Below, in pieces: positions 52,916 through 61,371 of a stretch of 64,000 nucleotides of DNA (the first letter of the stretch is position 1; each line of letters starts with the position of its first letter). Source of the stretch: Nocardia xishanensis NBRC 101358 (GTDB taxonomy: Bacteria > Actinomycetota > Actinomycetes > Mycobacteriales > Mycobacteriaceae); NCBI RefSeq assembly GCF_001613365.1, contig NZ_BDCF01000001.1, forward strand, positions 434,001-498,000, read 5' to 3'. The translations under genes and the position numbers were made by a program. The notes beneath the pieces are model-generated. The model ran no database searches, was not told the origin of the DNA, and was given only the letters and a program-made list of their open reading frames with translations.

Positions 52916-54556
52916 TCAGGTCGCGATCTTGGCCCGCACCGCGGCGTGCAGCTCGCGCAGGCTGGACCGTTCCGTCGCCACCTCCAGCACCCGCAGACCG
53001 TGCGCGTGCCCGGCCAGTTCGGCCGCCAGCTGTTCCGGGTCCACCTGCCGGTGCGGAACGCGGTACGCGGCGCACAGCGCGGCCAGGTCCATGCCGTGCG
53101 GCGTGCCGAAGACGCGTTCGAAGACGCCCGCGTACTGCGGGTCGCCCTGTTCGAGTAGCTCGAAGATGCCGCCGCCGTCGTCGTTGGCGACCACGATCGT
53201 CAGGTCGACCGGCCGCGGCTCGCCGGGCCCGATCAGCAGTCCCGACGCGTCGTGCAGGAATGTCAGATCGCCGATCAGCGCGACGGTGCGGCCGCCGTGC
53301 GCCACGGCCGCGCCGACGGCCGTCGACACCGTTCCGTCGATGCCTGCCACGCCGCGGTTCGACAGCACCTTGATGCCGGGGCGCGGATGCGAGACCAGAG
53401 CCGCGTCGCGCACCGGATTGGACGCGCCGAGCAGGAGCTGATCGCCCTCGCGCAGCGCGTCCATCACGACCGCGGCCACGTGCAGGCCGGTCGGCTTCGG
53501 GTGGCCGGCGAGCGCGGCGCGCACCACCTGTTCGGCGTTGTCGCTCACCTCGCGGCAATGCGCGAGCCACTCCGCGCTCGGCGCGCCGATGGTGATCGCG
53601 CGGGTGCCGGTACCGACGACATTGCCCGACACATCGGGCCAGCGCGGACCGGTCGTCAGCGCGAACACGGTGACGGATGGATCGGAGAGCACCTTGGACA
53701 CCTGCCGGTGCAGGGTCGGGCGACCGGTGATGATGGCCTGCTTCGGTTTCAGCAACGGCAGCGCTAGCGGGTGCAGCGCCGGGCCGTGCATGGGCGCGGT
53801 CGGCTCCGCGACGGTCGGCAACTCGGCCAACTCGGGGCGCAGACCGGCGCCGTGCCCGGAGATCACCACGGTGTCCGGGGTCAGATCGATGTCGAGCGGC
53901 ACGTCCAGCGTCGCGTACTGCGTCGCCGTCCAGGGCTGCCCGTCCGTGCGTCCTTCTGGGCCCGCGGCCGCCTCCGGGTCCGGCACCAGCGGCTCGCGCA
54001 GCGGAATGTCGAAATGGACCGGGCCCGCGTTGCCCGAACGCGTCCCGCGGGCCGCGGCGAGCACCCGGCACACCGCCGAGCGCCACACGCTGTTCTGCTG
54101 CCCGTACGGACCGCTGCCGTTGCCGCTGTGGTCTACCTCGGCAAGCCCGAGACTGATGGTGGCACGCACCTGGCTACCGAACAGGCCCAGCTGCTCGACG
54201 GTCTGATTGGCGCCGGTGCCCAGCATCTCGTAAGGCCGATTGGCGCTCAGCACGATCAGCGGGACCCGCGCGTAGTTCGCCTCCAGCACCGCGGGGCCGA
54301 GATTCGCGACCGCGGTACCCGAGGTCATCACCACCGGAACCGGATTGTTGCCCGCGATCGCCAGACCGATGGCGAGAAAACCCGCGGTTCGTTCGTCGAT
54401 GCGCATGTGCAGCCGCAACCGACCGGCCGCGTCGGCGGCCTGGAGCGCGAAGGCGAGCGGAGCGTTCCGCGAACCGGGACACAACACCACATCGCGGACA
54501 CCCCCGCGCACAAGTTCGTCGACGACTACTCGAGCCTGAGCGGTAGACGGGTTCAC
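52916..54556 (-). CDS. menD: menaquinone synthase subunit MenD (SEPHCHC synthase)
   Basis: This 546-residue thiamine-diphosphate enzyme starts with GTG 54556 ([20 protein letters not shown]). Signatures: [40 protein letters not shown] with the catalytic Glu, [32 protein letters not shown], and the ThDP-binding [13 protein letters not shown] followed by [15 protein letters not shown]. It joins 2-oxoglutarate to isochorismate, the first committed step of menaquinone ring synthesis. It is collinear with Rv0555 of M. tuberculosis. A repeat-rich 540-bp gap lies upstream. Confidence 0.97.
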   Translation of the reverse strand: MNPSTAQARVVVDELVRGGVRDVVLCPGSRNAPLAFALQAADAAGRLRLHMRIDERTAGFLAIGLAIAGNNPVPVVMTSGTAVANLGPAVLEANYARVPLIVLSANRPYEMLGTGANQTVEQLGLFGSQVRATISLGLAEVDHSGNGSGPYGQQNSVWRSAVCRVLAAARGTRSGNAGPVHFDIPLREPLVPDPEAAAGPEGRTDGQPWTATQYATLDVPLDIDLTPDTVVISGHGAGLRPELAELPTVAEPTAPMHGPALHPLALPLLKPKQAIITGRPTLHRQVSKVLSDPSVTVFALTTGPRWPDVSGNVVGTGTRAITIGAPSAEWLAHCREVSDNAEQVVRAALAGHPKPTGLHVAAVVMDALREGDQLLLGASNPVRDAALVSHPRPGIKVLSNRGVAGIDGTVSTAVGAAVAHGGRTVALIGDLTFLHDASGLLIGPGEPRPVDLTIVVANDDGGGIFELLEQGDPQYAGVFERVFGTPHGMDLAALCAAYRVPHRQVDPEQLAAELAGHAHGLRVLEVATERSSLRELHAAVRAKIAT

Positions 54557-54634
54557 GGCTCCAGCCTCTCAGACAGTCCGCGCGCCGTCTCCGTCACCCT
54601 GGTCACAGTGTTGCTGGCGCGCCGGGGCGCGCGG

Positions 54635-54727
54635 GTTCGCGGCCCCGTGTGTCTCGCTTCTGAGCGGCCGATTCTCGCGACTTCGTCGCATGCGTCTCGG
54701 CCGCTCAGAAGCGAGACGGCCGCGAAC
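54635..54727. repeat. long inverted repeat upstream of menD
   Basis: The left arm (54635-54644 plus 54651-54671) is the reverse complement of the right arm (54697-54717 plus 54718-54727). That gives 21 bp and 10 bp perfect segments, interrupted only by 6 extra bases (54645-54650) on the left. The loop is 25 nt. The RNA or DNA could form a very stable stem of about 31 bp. Confidence 0.85.
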
Positions 54728-54943
54728 GGGCTCGTAAGACTCGCCCTCGGGGTGGCCGAGAGGGCGGGATCGAACGTCCGGAACTCGGTGCACGCTCGGG
54801 CCTGCTGCCGGAGCGCGGCCCTCGGCTTCGGCGAGTCTCGGTCGCACACAATGCCTGGGGTTCGCACGGCCAGAAGCGAGACGGCCGCGAACGGGCTAAG
54901 ACTCGCCTTGTGGGTGGCTGGGAGGCCGGGATCGAGCGGTCGA
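54707..54943. repeat. direct repeat pair of about 70 bp
   Basis: Units starting at 54707 and 54872 (165 bp apart) both read AGAAGCGAGACGGCCGCGAA, then ACGGGCT, AAGACTCGCC, a GGGTGGC-type block and CGGGATCGA. The first unit contains the right arm of the inverted repeat at 54635-54727. The region between 54557 and 55041 has no believable gene. Confidence 0.75.
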
Positions 54944-55041
54944 TTTTCTGTCCGCGCCTGGCTTGGCCGCGCGGAGAGGGCACGGCTGATCAGCGGGTTG
55001 CGTCGCCGTGCGGTGGACGCGCGGTGGACCCCCGAAACGCA

Positions 55042-55086
55042 CAGTCGCACGCCGAGCCCGGGCGGCCGGGGCTCGGCGTGCGACTG
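55042..55086 (-). terminator. 18-bp hairpin after the DUF6918 gene
   Basis: Positions 55042-55059 pair perfectly with 55069-55086 (18 bp, GC-rich, 9-nt loop). It lies 10 nt downstream of the stop codon of the leftward gene, so it is probably an intrinsic terminator. Confidence 0.8.
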
Positions 55087-55096
55087 CGGTGTGCGA

Positions 55097-55543
55097 TCAG
55101 TTCGCGTGGCGCTGCACCAGGTCGCCGAGGCGCGGGAGGGCCTCGATGACGTTCTTCTTGGCCGAGGAGCGCATCGAGGAGTACACCTTCTGCAGCGCGG
55201 GACGGCTGGAGGCATTGGCGCGGGCGTCGGTCACCTGGAGGAGCGCCTCGGCGACCTCGTCGGACTTGGACACGAGCAGGTCGGCGAACTGGCCCGAGCC
55301 CGCGGCCTTGTACTCCTGCCAGAACGGCTCCAGCTGCTCGACCAGCTTGGGCGCCAAGGACTCCAGCGCGTCCGGCACGATGGACGGGCTGATCTTCTTC
55401 ACCGCAGCGTAGCCGCCCTTGACCGCAAGGCCGGACGCCCCGCCCTTATCCGACACCTCGGCGTCGAGAACCTCCTTGGCATCGGCAAGGAAGGCCGAGC
55501 GCTTCGCGTCGTCGAGCAGGGATTCAGACAGTGCTGCAACCAC
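55097..55543 (-). CDS. DUF6918-type helical protein
   Basis: This 148-residue, mostly helical protein starts MVAALSESLLDDAKRSAFLA. The conserved stretch GGASGLAVKGGYAAVKKISPSIVPDALESLAPKLVEQLEPFWQEY and the tail KKNVIEALPRLGDLVQRHAN are those of a family widespread in mycolata that I associate with DUF6918. It has no signal peptide or membrane segment. The function is unknown. It precedes menD in the leftward direction but is separated from it by repeats. Confidence 0.78.
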   Translation of the reverse strand: MVAALSESLLDDAKRSAFLADAKEVLDAEVSDKGGASGLAVKGGYAAVKKISPSIVPDALESLAPKLVEQLEPFWQEYKAAGSGQFADLLVSKSDEVAEALLQVTDARANASSRPALQKVYSSMRSSAKKNVIEALPRLGDLVQRHAN

Positions 55544-55629
55544 TTTCAGGTTCCTCCGGAATAGATGTCGATGAACGAGCGCACGCCACTATACGCACTG
55601 GTGCGCGCCGTCACACGAGCTAGTTCCGC

Positions 55630-56358
55630 TCACGGCTGCCACGGCAGCAACTGCACCATCAACCCTTCACAAGCTGCCAGCAAATCGCCCTGCTCATCGC
55701 GCAATTCGGCGGTGATGAAGGTCTTGCGGCCCTCGACGCGGTCGACGCGCCCGCACACCGTCAGCGCCCGTTCCAGCGGTGTGATCTTGCGGTAGTTCAC
55801 GTGCAGGTAAGCCGTCCGGCTGATCGGCCTGCCCGCGTAATGCACGATCATCCCGAGCAGATCGTCGAACAGCAGCGGGAGCACGCCGCCGTGCGCCGCG
55901 CCGTTGCCGCCGAGATGGAAACGGCGGAACTCGCCCGTCATGGTGATGCCGTCCGGTCCGGCCGAAAGCACCCGCCACGGCAGCAGCAACAGGCTGCCGC
56001 GCCCGGGCAATTCCACCGCCCGGCCCGCCGGGCCCTGCAATTCCGGTGCGCGATAGGGCTCGAGCAGCTCGATGAGTTCGCGTGCCTGCGCCAACGCTTC
56101 GCCGAACACCTCGTCGGGCGCGTCGACCGAGACCGCCAGATCCTGCAACGTGCGCATGGCTTCCACGAAAGGCCCGAAATTCGAACCGATCCGGGCGCGG
56201 GCTACCTTCGGGAATCCGCCGTGCCGCTCGTATCGGCTCTCGTCCACCGCGCTGCGATCGATACGCGGACGGGTCGCCGTCCCCTGGGAACGCGGCGCAC
56301 CCGATTCCGCGGGCGCCTCCGCGGCCGAATCTGGAACAGGTTTCACACGCTCACTCAT
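55630..56358 (-). CDS. PaaI-family thioesterase (hot-dog fold)
   Basis: This 242-residue protein has an N-terminal extension of about 50 low-complexity residues and a C-terminal hot-dog domain. Its active-site pattern is FHLGGNGAAHGGVLPLLFDDLLGMIVHYAGRP (HGG-x-Asp type), followed by AYLHVNYRKITPLERALTVCGRVDRVEGRKTFITAELRDEQG. It is an acyl-CoA thioesterase. Given divergence from menB, a role as the DHNA-CoA thioesterase of menaquinone synthesis is conceivable, but that is inference only. Confidence 0.85.
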   Translation of the reverse strand: MSERVKPVPDSAAEAPAESGAPRSQGTATRPRIDRSAVDESRYERHGGFPKVARARIGSNFGPFVEAMRTLQDLAVSVDAPDEVFGEALAQARELIELLEPYRAPELQGPAGRAVELPGRGSLLLLPWRVLSAGPDGITMTGEFRRFHLGGNGAAHGGVLPLLFDDLLGMIVHYAGRPISRTAYLHVNYRKITPLERALTVCGRVDRVEGRKTFITAELRDEQGDLLAACEGLMVQLLPWQP

Positions 56359-56460
56359 ACCTGCACGGTAACGCGTAGTTTTACACCGTCAAGCCCACGG
56401 CGCCGAAATGCACGGAAGTCGCTGGCACCGGATCTTTCGCCGCGGGCAATAATCACAAGC

Positions 56461-57354
56461 GTGACGTTCAATCCCAAGCTGTGGCGACCGGTCCCCGGAT
56501 TCGAGAATCTGACCGACATCACCTACCACCGGCATATCGAACAGGGCACGGTGCGGGTGGCGTTCGATCGGCCCGAGGTGCGCAACGCGTTTCGGCCACA
56601 CACCGTCGACGAGCTCTACCGGGCGCTCGACCACGCTCGGATGACGCCCGACGTCGGCGCGGTCCTGATCACCGGCAACGGACCGAGCCCCAAGGACGGC
56701 GGCTGGGCCTTCTGCTCCGGCGGTGACCAGCGCATTCGCGGCCGCAGCGGTTACCAGTACGCCAGCGGCGACACCTCGGACACCGTCGACCAGGCGCGCG
56801 CGGGCAGGCTGCACATCCTCGAGGTCCAGCGCCTCATCCGCTTCATGCCCAAGGTCGTCATCGCGCTGGTCAACGGCTGGGCCGCGGGCGGAGGGCACAG
56901 CTTGCACGTGGTCTGCGACCTGACGCTGGCCAGCCGCGAGCACGCCAGGTTCAAGCAGACCGACGCCGACGTGGGCAGTTTCGACGGCGGCTACGGCAGC
57001 GCCTACCTGGCCAAGATGGTCGGCCAGAAGTTCGCTCGCGAGATCTTCTTCCTCGGCAGGCCCTACACCGCCGAGGAGATGCACCAGATGGGCGCGGTCA
57101 ACAAGGTCGTCGACCACGCCGAGCTGGAGGACGTCGCGCTGGAGTGGACCGCCGACATCAACGGCAAATCCCCGCAGGCGCAGCGCATGCTGAAGTACGC
57201 GTTCAACCTGCTCGACGACGGCCTGGTCGGCCAGCAGCTGTTCGCGGGCGAAGCAACCCGCATGGCGTACATGACCGACGAAGCGGTGGAAGGTCGCGAC
57301 GCGTTCTTGGAGAAGCGCAAGCCGGATTGGACGCCCTACCCTTGGTACTTCTGA
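56461..57354 (+). CDS. menB: 1,4-dihydroxy-2-naphthoyl-CoA synthase MenB
   Basis: This 297-residue crotonase-fold enzyme is taken from GTG 56461 (MTFNPKLWRPVPGFENLTDI). Hallmarks: RVAFDRPEVRNAFRPHTVDEL, the oxyanion hole FCSGGDQRIRGRSGYQYASG, NGWAAGGGHSLHVVCDLTLAS, and DADVGSFDGGYGSAYLAKMVG with the catalytic Asp/Tyr region. It closes the naphthoyl ring of menaquinone. It forms a short operon with the following VOC gene (16 bp), as for the mycobacterial menB region. Confidence 0.97.
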   Translation: MTFNPKLWRPVPGFENLTDITYHRHIEQGTVRVAFDRPEVRNAFRPHTVDELYRALDHARMTPDVGAVLITGNGPSPKDGGWAFCSGGDQRIRGRSGYQYASGDTSDTVDQARAGRLHILEVQRLIRFMPKVVIALVNGWAAGGGHSLHVVCDLTLASREHARFKQTDADVGSFDGGYGSAYLAKMVGQKFAREIFFLGRPYTAEEMHQMGAVNKVVDHAELEDVALEWTADINGKSPQAQRMLKYAFNLLDDGLVGQQLFAGEATRMAYMTDEAVEGRDAFLEKRKPDWTPYPWYF

Positions 57355-57370
57355 CGAAGGGACTGGCCCC

Positions 57371-57763
57371 ATGGAGATCCTCAGCAGCCGGGTGATTCTG
57401 CGGCCGGGCGACTACGCGAGAACGCTCGAGTTCTACCGCGACGGACTCGGTCTCGCGATTGCCAGGGAATATCCAGGTGGAACCGTTTTCTTCGCTGGAC
57501 AGTCGCTGGTCGAGGTCGCGGCGCACGGCGGGACGGGCGCGTCGACGGCCTTCGACGGCGCGATCTGGTTGCAGGTGCGCGATGTCGACTCGGCCGCCGT
57601 CGAGCTGGCGCTGAAGGGAATCCCGATCGATCGCGCACCGAAACAGGAGCCGTGGGGTCTGATCGAAATGTGGATCCGCGACCCCGACGGTGTGCCGGTG
57701 GTGCTGGTGGAGATTCCGCCCGAACATCCGATCCGGCGAGATTCCCGCTGGTCGGAGGACTGA
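57371..57763 (+). CDS. VOC-superfamily protein next to menB
   Basis: This 130-residue protein starts MEILSSRVILRPGDYARTLE. It has the VOC signature YARTLEFYRDGLGLAIAREYPGG and WIRDPDGVPVVLVEIPPEHP. A similar gene (Rv0546c) lies near menB in M. tuberculosis as I recall, so the linkage is conserved, but its substrate is unknown. It is probably co-transcribed with menB. Confidence 0.86.
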   Translation: MEILSSRVILRPGDYARTLEFYRDGLGLAIAREYPGGTVFFAGQSLVEVAAHGGTGASTAFDGAIWLQVRDVDSAAVELALKGIPIDRAPKQEPWGLIEMWIRDPDGVPVVLVEIPPEHPIRRDSRWSED

Positions 57764-58055
57764 TCGGCGGCAGGAGAGCGGACCGGGGTCCGAATGCCGA
57801 GTTGCCAAGGGCTGGCTCGGCGAGGACGATAGCGCTCTAGCGGACGCCCGGCCGCCGATGTCCGGGCGACCGCCATCCGCGTCCCGTCCGACGAGTGAAT
57901 CGCAGTCTCGATGTCTGGCCTAGCCGAGCCCCATTTTTTCGGGGCGGCCGCACGCTGCGCGCGCCGCCCCAGCAAACCGACCCGTTCCCCGCGCGACGGC
58001 GCGGGCATGACACGATCCCTATCGTGATGGAACCGAGCGACGGCGAGGTGTGGTC
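57764..58055. other. intergenic gap between the VOC gene and menE
   Basis: About 290 bp without a convincing gene. It contains a short hairpin GCCCC-ATTTTTTC-GGGGC (57928-57945), which may be a weak terminator or an RNA element upstream of menE. Confidence 0.4.
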
Positions 58056-59216
58056 GTGAGCAACACTCTGCGGACGCTTCCTATGCCGACCGGATCCGGT
58101 CTGGGTGACGTGCTGCCGCATCTGCGAGAAGCGTTGGAAGGCAACGGCCCCGCGTGGCTGCCCATCCCGACCAGCGACCGCAGGGAGGCCCGTCGGCTCA
58201 GCGACGCGCTCTCCCCCGGCGAAGCGATCGACGACGACGTGGCGCTTGTCGTCACCACCTCCGGCACCACCGGCGTGCCCAAGGGCGCGATGCTCAGCGC
58301 CTCCGCGCTGCGCGCCAGCGGCACCGCGACCCACGACCGCCTCGGCGGTCCCGGCGCCTGGCTGCTCGCGCTGCCGACCCACCACATCGCCGGCCTCCAG
58401 GTCCTCCTGCGCAGCATCCTCGCGGGCACCGAGCCCGCCGTGCTCGACGTCTCCGGCGGCTTTCTTCCCGAGGCCCTGGTCGGCGCGGTGTCGGGCATGC
58501 GCGGCGAGCGCCGCTACACCGCCCTCGTGCCGACCCAGCTGATCAAGGCGCTCGACGCGCCAGGCGCCGCCGAGGCGCTCGCCGATCTGGACGCGGTGCT
58601 CGTCGGCGGCGCGGCGACCCCGCTGCCGGTGTACGAGCGCGCGAAAGCGGCCGGTATCAACGTCGTTCGGACCTACGGCATGAGCGAGACCTGCGGCGGC
58701 TGCGTCTATGAGGGCGTGCCGCTGGACGGCGCGAAGGTGCGCATCGAGGACGGCCGCGTGCTGCTCGGCGGCGCCATGATCGCCAGCGGTTATCGCGGCC
58801 AGCCCGATCACCCCGCTTTCGCCGAGCCCGGCTGGTTCCGCACCGAGGACGCGGGCGCTTTCGACAACGGCGTGCTGCGAGTCACCGGACGCCTGGACGA
58901 GGCCATCATGACGGGCGGATTGCTGGTCATCCCGCAGGTGGTCGAGGCCGTGCTGGTGACGCATCCGTCCATCAGCGAGTGCGTGGTGCTCGGCTTGCCC
59001 GACGAACGGCTCGGCCAGCGCGTCGCGGTCGCGGTCGTGCCCACCGCGGGAGCCACCCCAACGCTCGACGAACTGCGCGACCACGTCGTCCGGGAACTCG
59101 ACGCCATAGCCGCGCCCCGAGAACTGGCCCTACTGGACGAACTTCCGTTGCACGGCCCCGGCAAACCCAACCGGACCAAGCTCCGCGAATTGCTCCTCGC
59201 CCAGTCCGCCAACTGA
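58056..59216 (+). CDS. menE: o-succinylbenzoate-CoA ligase MenE
   Basis: This protein of about 386 residues is taken from GTG 58056 (MSNTLRTLPMPTGSGLGDVL), with GAGG 7 nt upstream; GTG 58050 is also in frame. It belongs to the acyl-adenylate superfamily: P-loop VVTTSGTTGVPKGAMLS, motif RTYGMSETCGGCVYEG, GWFRTEDAGAFDNG, and the C-terminal lysine loop GPGKPNRTKLRELL. It is shorter than most ligases, as typical of actinobacterial MenE. It activates o-succinylbenzoate with CoA before MenB acts. Confidence 0.95.
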   Translation: MSNTLRTLPMPTGSGLGDVLPHLREALEGNGPAWLPIPTSDRREARRLSDALSPGEAIDDDVALVVTTSGTTGVPKGAMLSASALRASGTATHDRLGGPGAWLLALPTHHIAGLQVLLRSILAGTEPAVLDVSGGFLPEALVGAVSGMRGERRYTALVPTQLIKALDAPGAAEALADLDAVLVGGAATPLPVYERAKAAGINVVRTYGMSETCGGCVYEGVPLDGAKVRIEDGRVLLGGAMIASGYRGQPDHPAFAEPGWFRTEDAGAFDNGVLRVTGRLDEAIMTGGLLVIPQVVEAVLVTHPSISECVVLGLPDERLGQRVAVAVVPTAGATPTLDELRDHVVRELDAIAAPRELALLDELPLHGPGKPNRTKLRELLLAQSAN

Positions 59217-59457
59217 CCGCGCAGGCTCTCCGCACTCCTCACAAGGCCCGCAACCGCCGCCGGTGGGCGCGGGCTCACCGGACTCGCCGGGCGATCCGGC
59301 ATCGGCCTCGTCCTGCGCGAGGCGCACGAAACGACAGCGACGCCGCACACAGGATCTATGCCCGCTGGCACGTATGAAAGCCGTGTCGGCGTGATGCAAG
59401 AGGGCGTGCAATCGCGGCGCAAGGGTGGTGCAAGGGGTGGGCGACAGAGTTCGTGGC

Positions 59458-60438
59458 ATGAATTCTTTCGCGCCACATGCAGCGCCGGCCGTCGAAGCCG
59501 ACGCCCTGGTCAAGGTGTTCGGGGAGCAGCGGGCCGTGGACGGGGTGAGTCTGACGGTGCCGCAAGGCTCGGTGTACGGAGTGCTCGGGCCGAACGGGGC
59601 GGGCAAGACCACCACCATCCGAATGCTCTCGACGCTGCTGCGTCCCGACGGCGGTAGCGCCAGGATCTTCGGCCACGACGTGGTCGCCGAGCCGACCGCG
59701 GTCAGGTCGCTGCTCGGCCTCACCGGGCAGTACGCCTCGGTGGACGAGGGCCTGACCGCCACCGAGAACCTGATCATCTTCTCCCGCCTGCTCGGCCTGA
59801 GCCGGGCCGACTCCCGGCGTAAAGCGAGCGAACTGCTCGAGGAGTTCGACCTCACGGAAGCGGCGAACAAGCCGCTGAAGAACTTCTCCGGCGGTATGCG
59901 CCGCCGCCTCGATCTCGCGGCGAGCCTGATCGCCGCGCCGCCGTTGCTGTTCCTCGACGAGCCGACCACCGGCCTCGACCCGCGCACCCGCGCCCAGATG
60001 TGGGAGACCATCCGCCGCCTCGTCCGCGAGGGCGCGACGGTGCTGCTCACCACGCAGTACCTGGACGAGGCGGATCAGCTGGCCGACCGGATCGCCGTGA
60101 TCGACCGCGGCCGGGTGATCGCCGACGGCACCGCCGACGAACTCAAGGCCTCGGTCGGCGGTTCCTCGCTGCATCTGACCCTGGTCGACGAAGCGCAGCT
60201 CGCCGAGGCCCGCCGCATCGTCGGCGATTTCCTCGGCGCCGAGGCGCAGATCACCCCCGAGGCCGGTCGGCTCACCGCGCCACTGCCTGACGCGAGCGTC
60301 ACCACCGACCTGCTGATCCGGCTGCGCGAGTGGGACATCGCGATCGACGAGATCACGGTGAGCAAGCCCAGCCTCGACGAAGTCTTCCTGACCATCACCG
60401 GCCACCCGGCCGACGACAACGAACGGAGCGCGGCATGA
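59458..60438 (+). CDS. DrrA-type ABC transporter ATP-binding protein
   Basis: This 326-residue ATPase is taken from ATG 59458 (MNSFAPHAAPAVEADALVKV); the ribosome site is weak and a GTG at 59425 is possible. Walker A GPNGAGKT (44-51), Q-loop TGQYASVDEGLTATENL, signature NFSGGMRRRLDLAASL, Walker B LLFLDEPTTGLDPRTR, and a C-terminal DrrA-specific domain ending in SLDEVFLTITG. It energises drug or lipid export together with the permease encoded next (4-nt overlap). Confidence 0.93.
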   Translation: MNSFAPHAAPAVEADALVKVFGEQRAVDGVSLTVPQGSVYGVLGPNGAGKTTTIRMLSTLLRPDGGSARIFGHDVVAEPTAVRSLLGLTGQYASVDEGLTATENLIIFSRLLGLSRADSRRKASELLEEFDLTEAANKPLKNFSGGMRRRLDLAASLIAAPPLLFLDEPTTGLDPRTRAQMWETIRRLVREGATVLLTTQYLDEADQLADRIAVIDRGRVIADGTADELKASVGGSSLHLTLVDEAQLAEARRIVGDFLGAEAQITPEAGRLTAPLPDASVTTDLLIRLREWDIAIDEITVSKPSLDEVFLTITGHPADDNERSAA

Positions 60439-61265
60439 CCACCATCACCGCACCGACCGCCGCCGCGGCCCCCCTACGAATCCCCGAAGCAAGCAACCGA
60501 ATCGGCATCCGCCAGACGGTGTCGAGCTCGCTCACCATGGCCTACCGGGGCATCCTCAAGATCAAGCACAATCCCGAGCAGCTGTTCGACGTGACGATAC
60601 AGCCGATCCTGTTCACGGCGCTGTTCACCTACATCTTCGGCGGCGCCATCGCGGGCAACGCGCACGACTACCTGCCCCTGCTGATTCCCGGCATCCTCGT
60701 GCAGACCGTGGTGCTCACCTCCGTAGTCACCGGCACCCAGCTGCGCGAGGACATGGACAAGGGCGTCTTCGACCGCTTCAAATCGCTTCCGATCGCCCGT
60801 ATCTCGGCGCTGAGCGGCGCGCTGATCGCCGACATGGTGCGCTACGGCATCGCCACCACGCTCACCGTGATCGTCGGCCTGTGCCTCGGCTACCGTCCGG
60901 GCGGCGGCGTGGCCGGCGTGCTGGTCGCCGCACTGGTCATCGTGGTGTGCTCGTTCGCGATCAGCTGGATCTGGGCTCTGGTCGGCGTGACCGGCAAGAG
61001 CGCTTCGTCGGTGCAGGGCATCTCGATGATGGTGATGTTCCCGCTCACCTTCATGTCCGGCGCCTTCGCTCCGGCACAGACCATGCCGGGCTGGATGCAG
61101 GGCATCAACCACGTCAACCCGGTGTACTACATGGTGAACGCGTGCCGAGACCTCATGAACGGCAACGTCTACGGCAGCAACCTGGCGTGGTCGCTGATCG
61201 GCTCGGCGGTCGTGATCGCCGTGTTCGCCCCGCTGACGGTCAAGGCGTACATGCGCAGAGCTTGA
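60435..61265 (+). CDS. DrrB-type ABC-2 transporter permease
   Basis: This 276-residue ABC-2 permease overlaps the ATPase stop by ATGA. It has six predicted membrane helices and the DrrB family core (IKHNPEQLFDVTIQPILFTALFTYIFGGAI, YLPLLIPGILVQTVVLTSVVTGTQLREDMDKGVFDRFKSLPI). Exporters of this type move anthracyclines or, in mycolata, complex lipids; the substrate here is unknown. The adjacent AfsR-like regulator is convergent and may or may not be related. Confidence 0.93.
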   Translation: MTTITAPTAAAAPLRIPEASNRIGIRQTVSSSLTMAYRGILKIKHNPEQLFDVTIQPILFTALFTYIFGGAIAGNAHDYLPLLIPGILVQTVVLTSVVTGTQLREDMDKGVFDRFKSLPIARISALSGALIADMVRYGIATTLTVIVGLCLGYRPGGGVAGVLVAALVIVVCSFAISWIWALVGVTGKSASSVQGISMMVMFPLTFMSGAFAPAQTMPGWMQGINHVNPVYYMVNACRDLMNGNVYGSNLAWSLIGSAVVIAVFAPLTVKAYMRRA

Positions 61266-61277
61266 TCGACACGACAC

Positions 61278-61305
61278 GGCCGGAATCTCGGAAGAGGTTC
61301 CGGCC
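61278..61305. terminator. terminator between DrrB-type and AfsR-like genes
   Basis: GGCCGGAA (61278-61285) and TTCCGGCC (61298-61305) form a perfect 8-bp stem with a 12-nt loop, followed by TTTGCCGTTT on the plus strand. It is a rho-independent terminator for the exporter operon. Confidence 0.7.
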
Positions 61306-61371
61306 TTTGCCGTTTCCCCTGGGCGAACCTCCGCAATCACTTCGGCCGCGCACGGTGTGCTGGCCTCCGAG

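Noticed and set aside
54553..55215. Open frames of 60-220 codons in the gap upstream of menD
   Set aside because: They run through inverted and direct repeats and give Arg/Ser/Pro-rich translations without ribosome sites.
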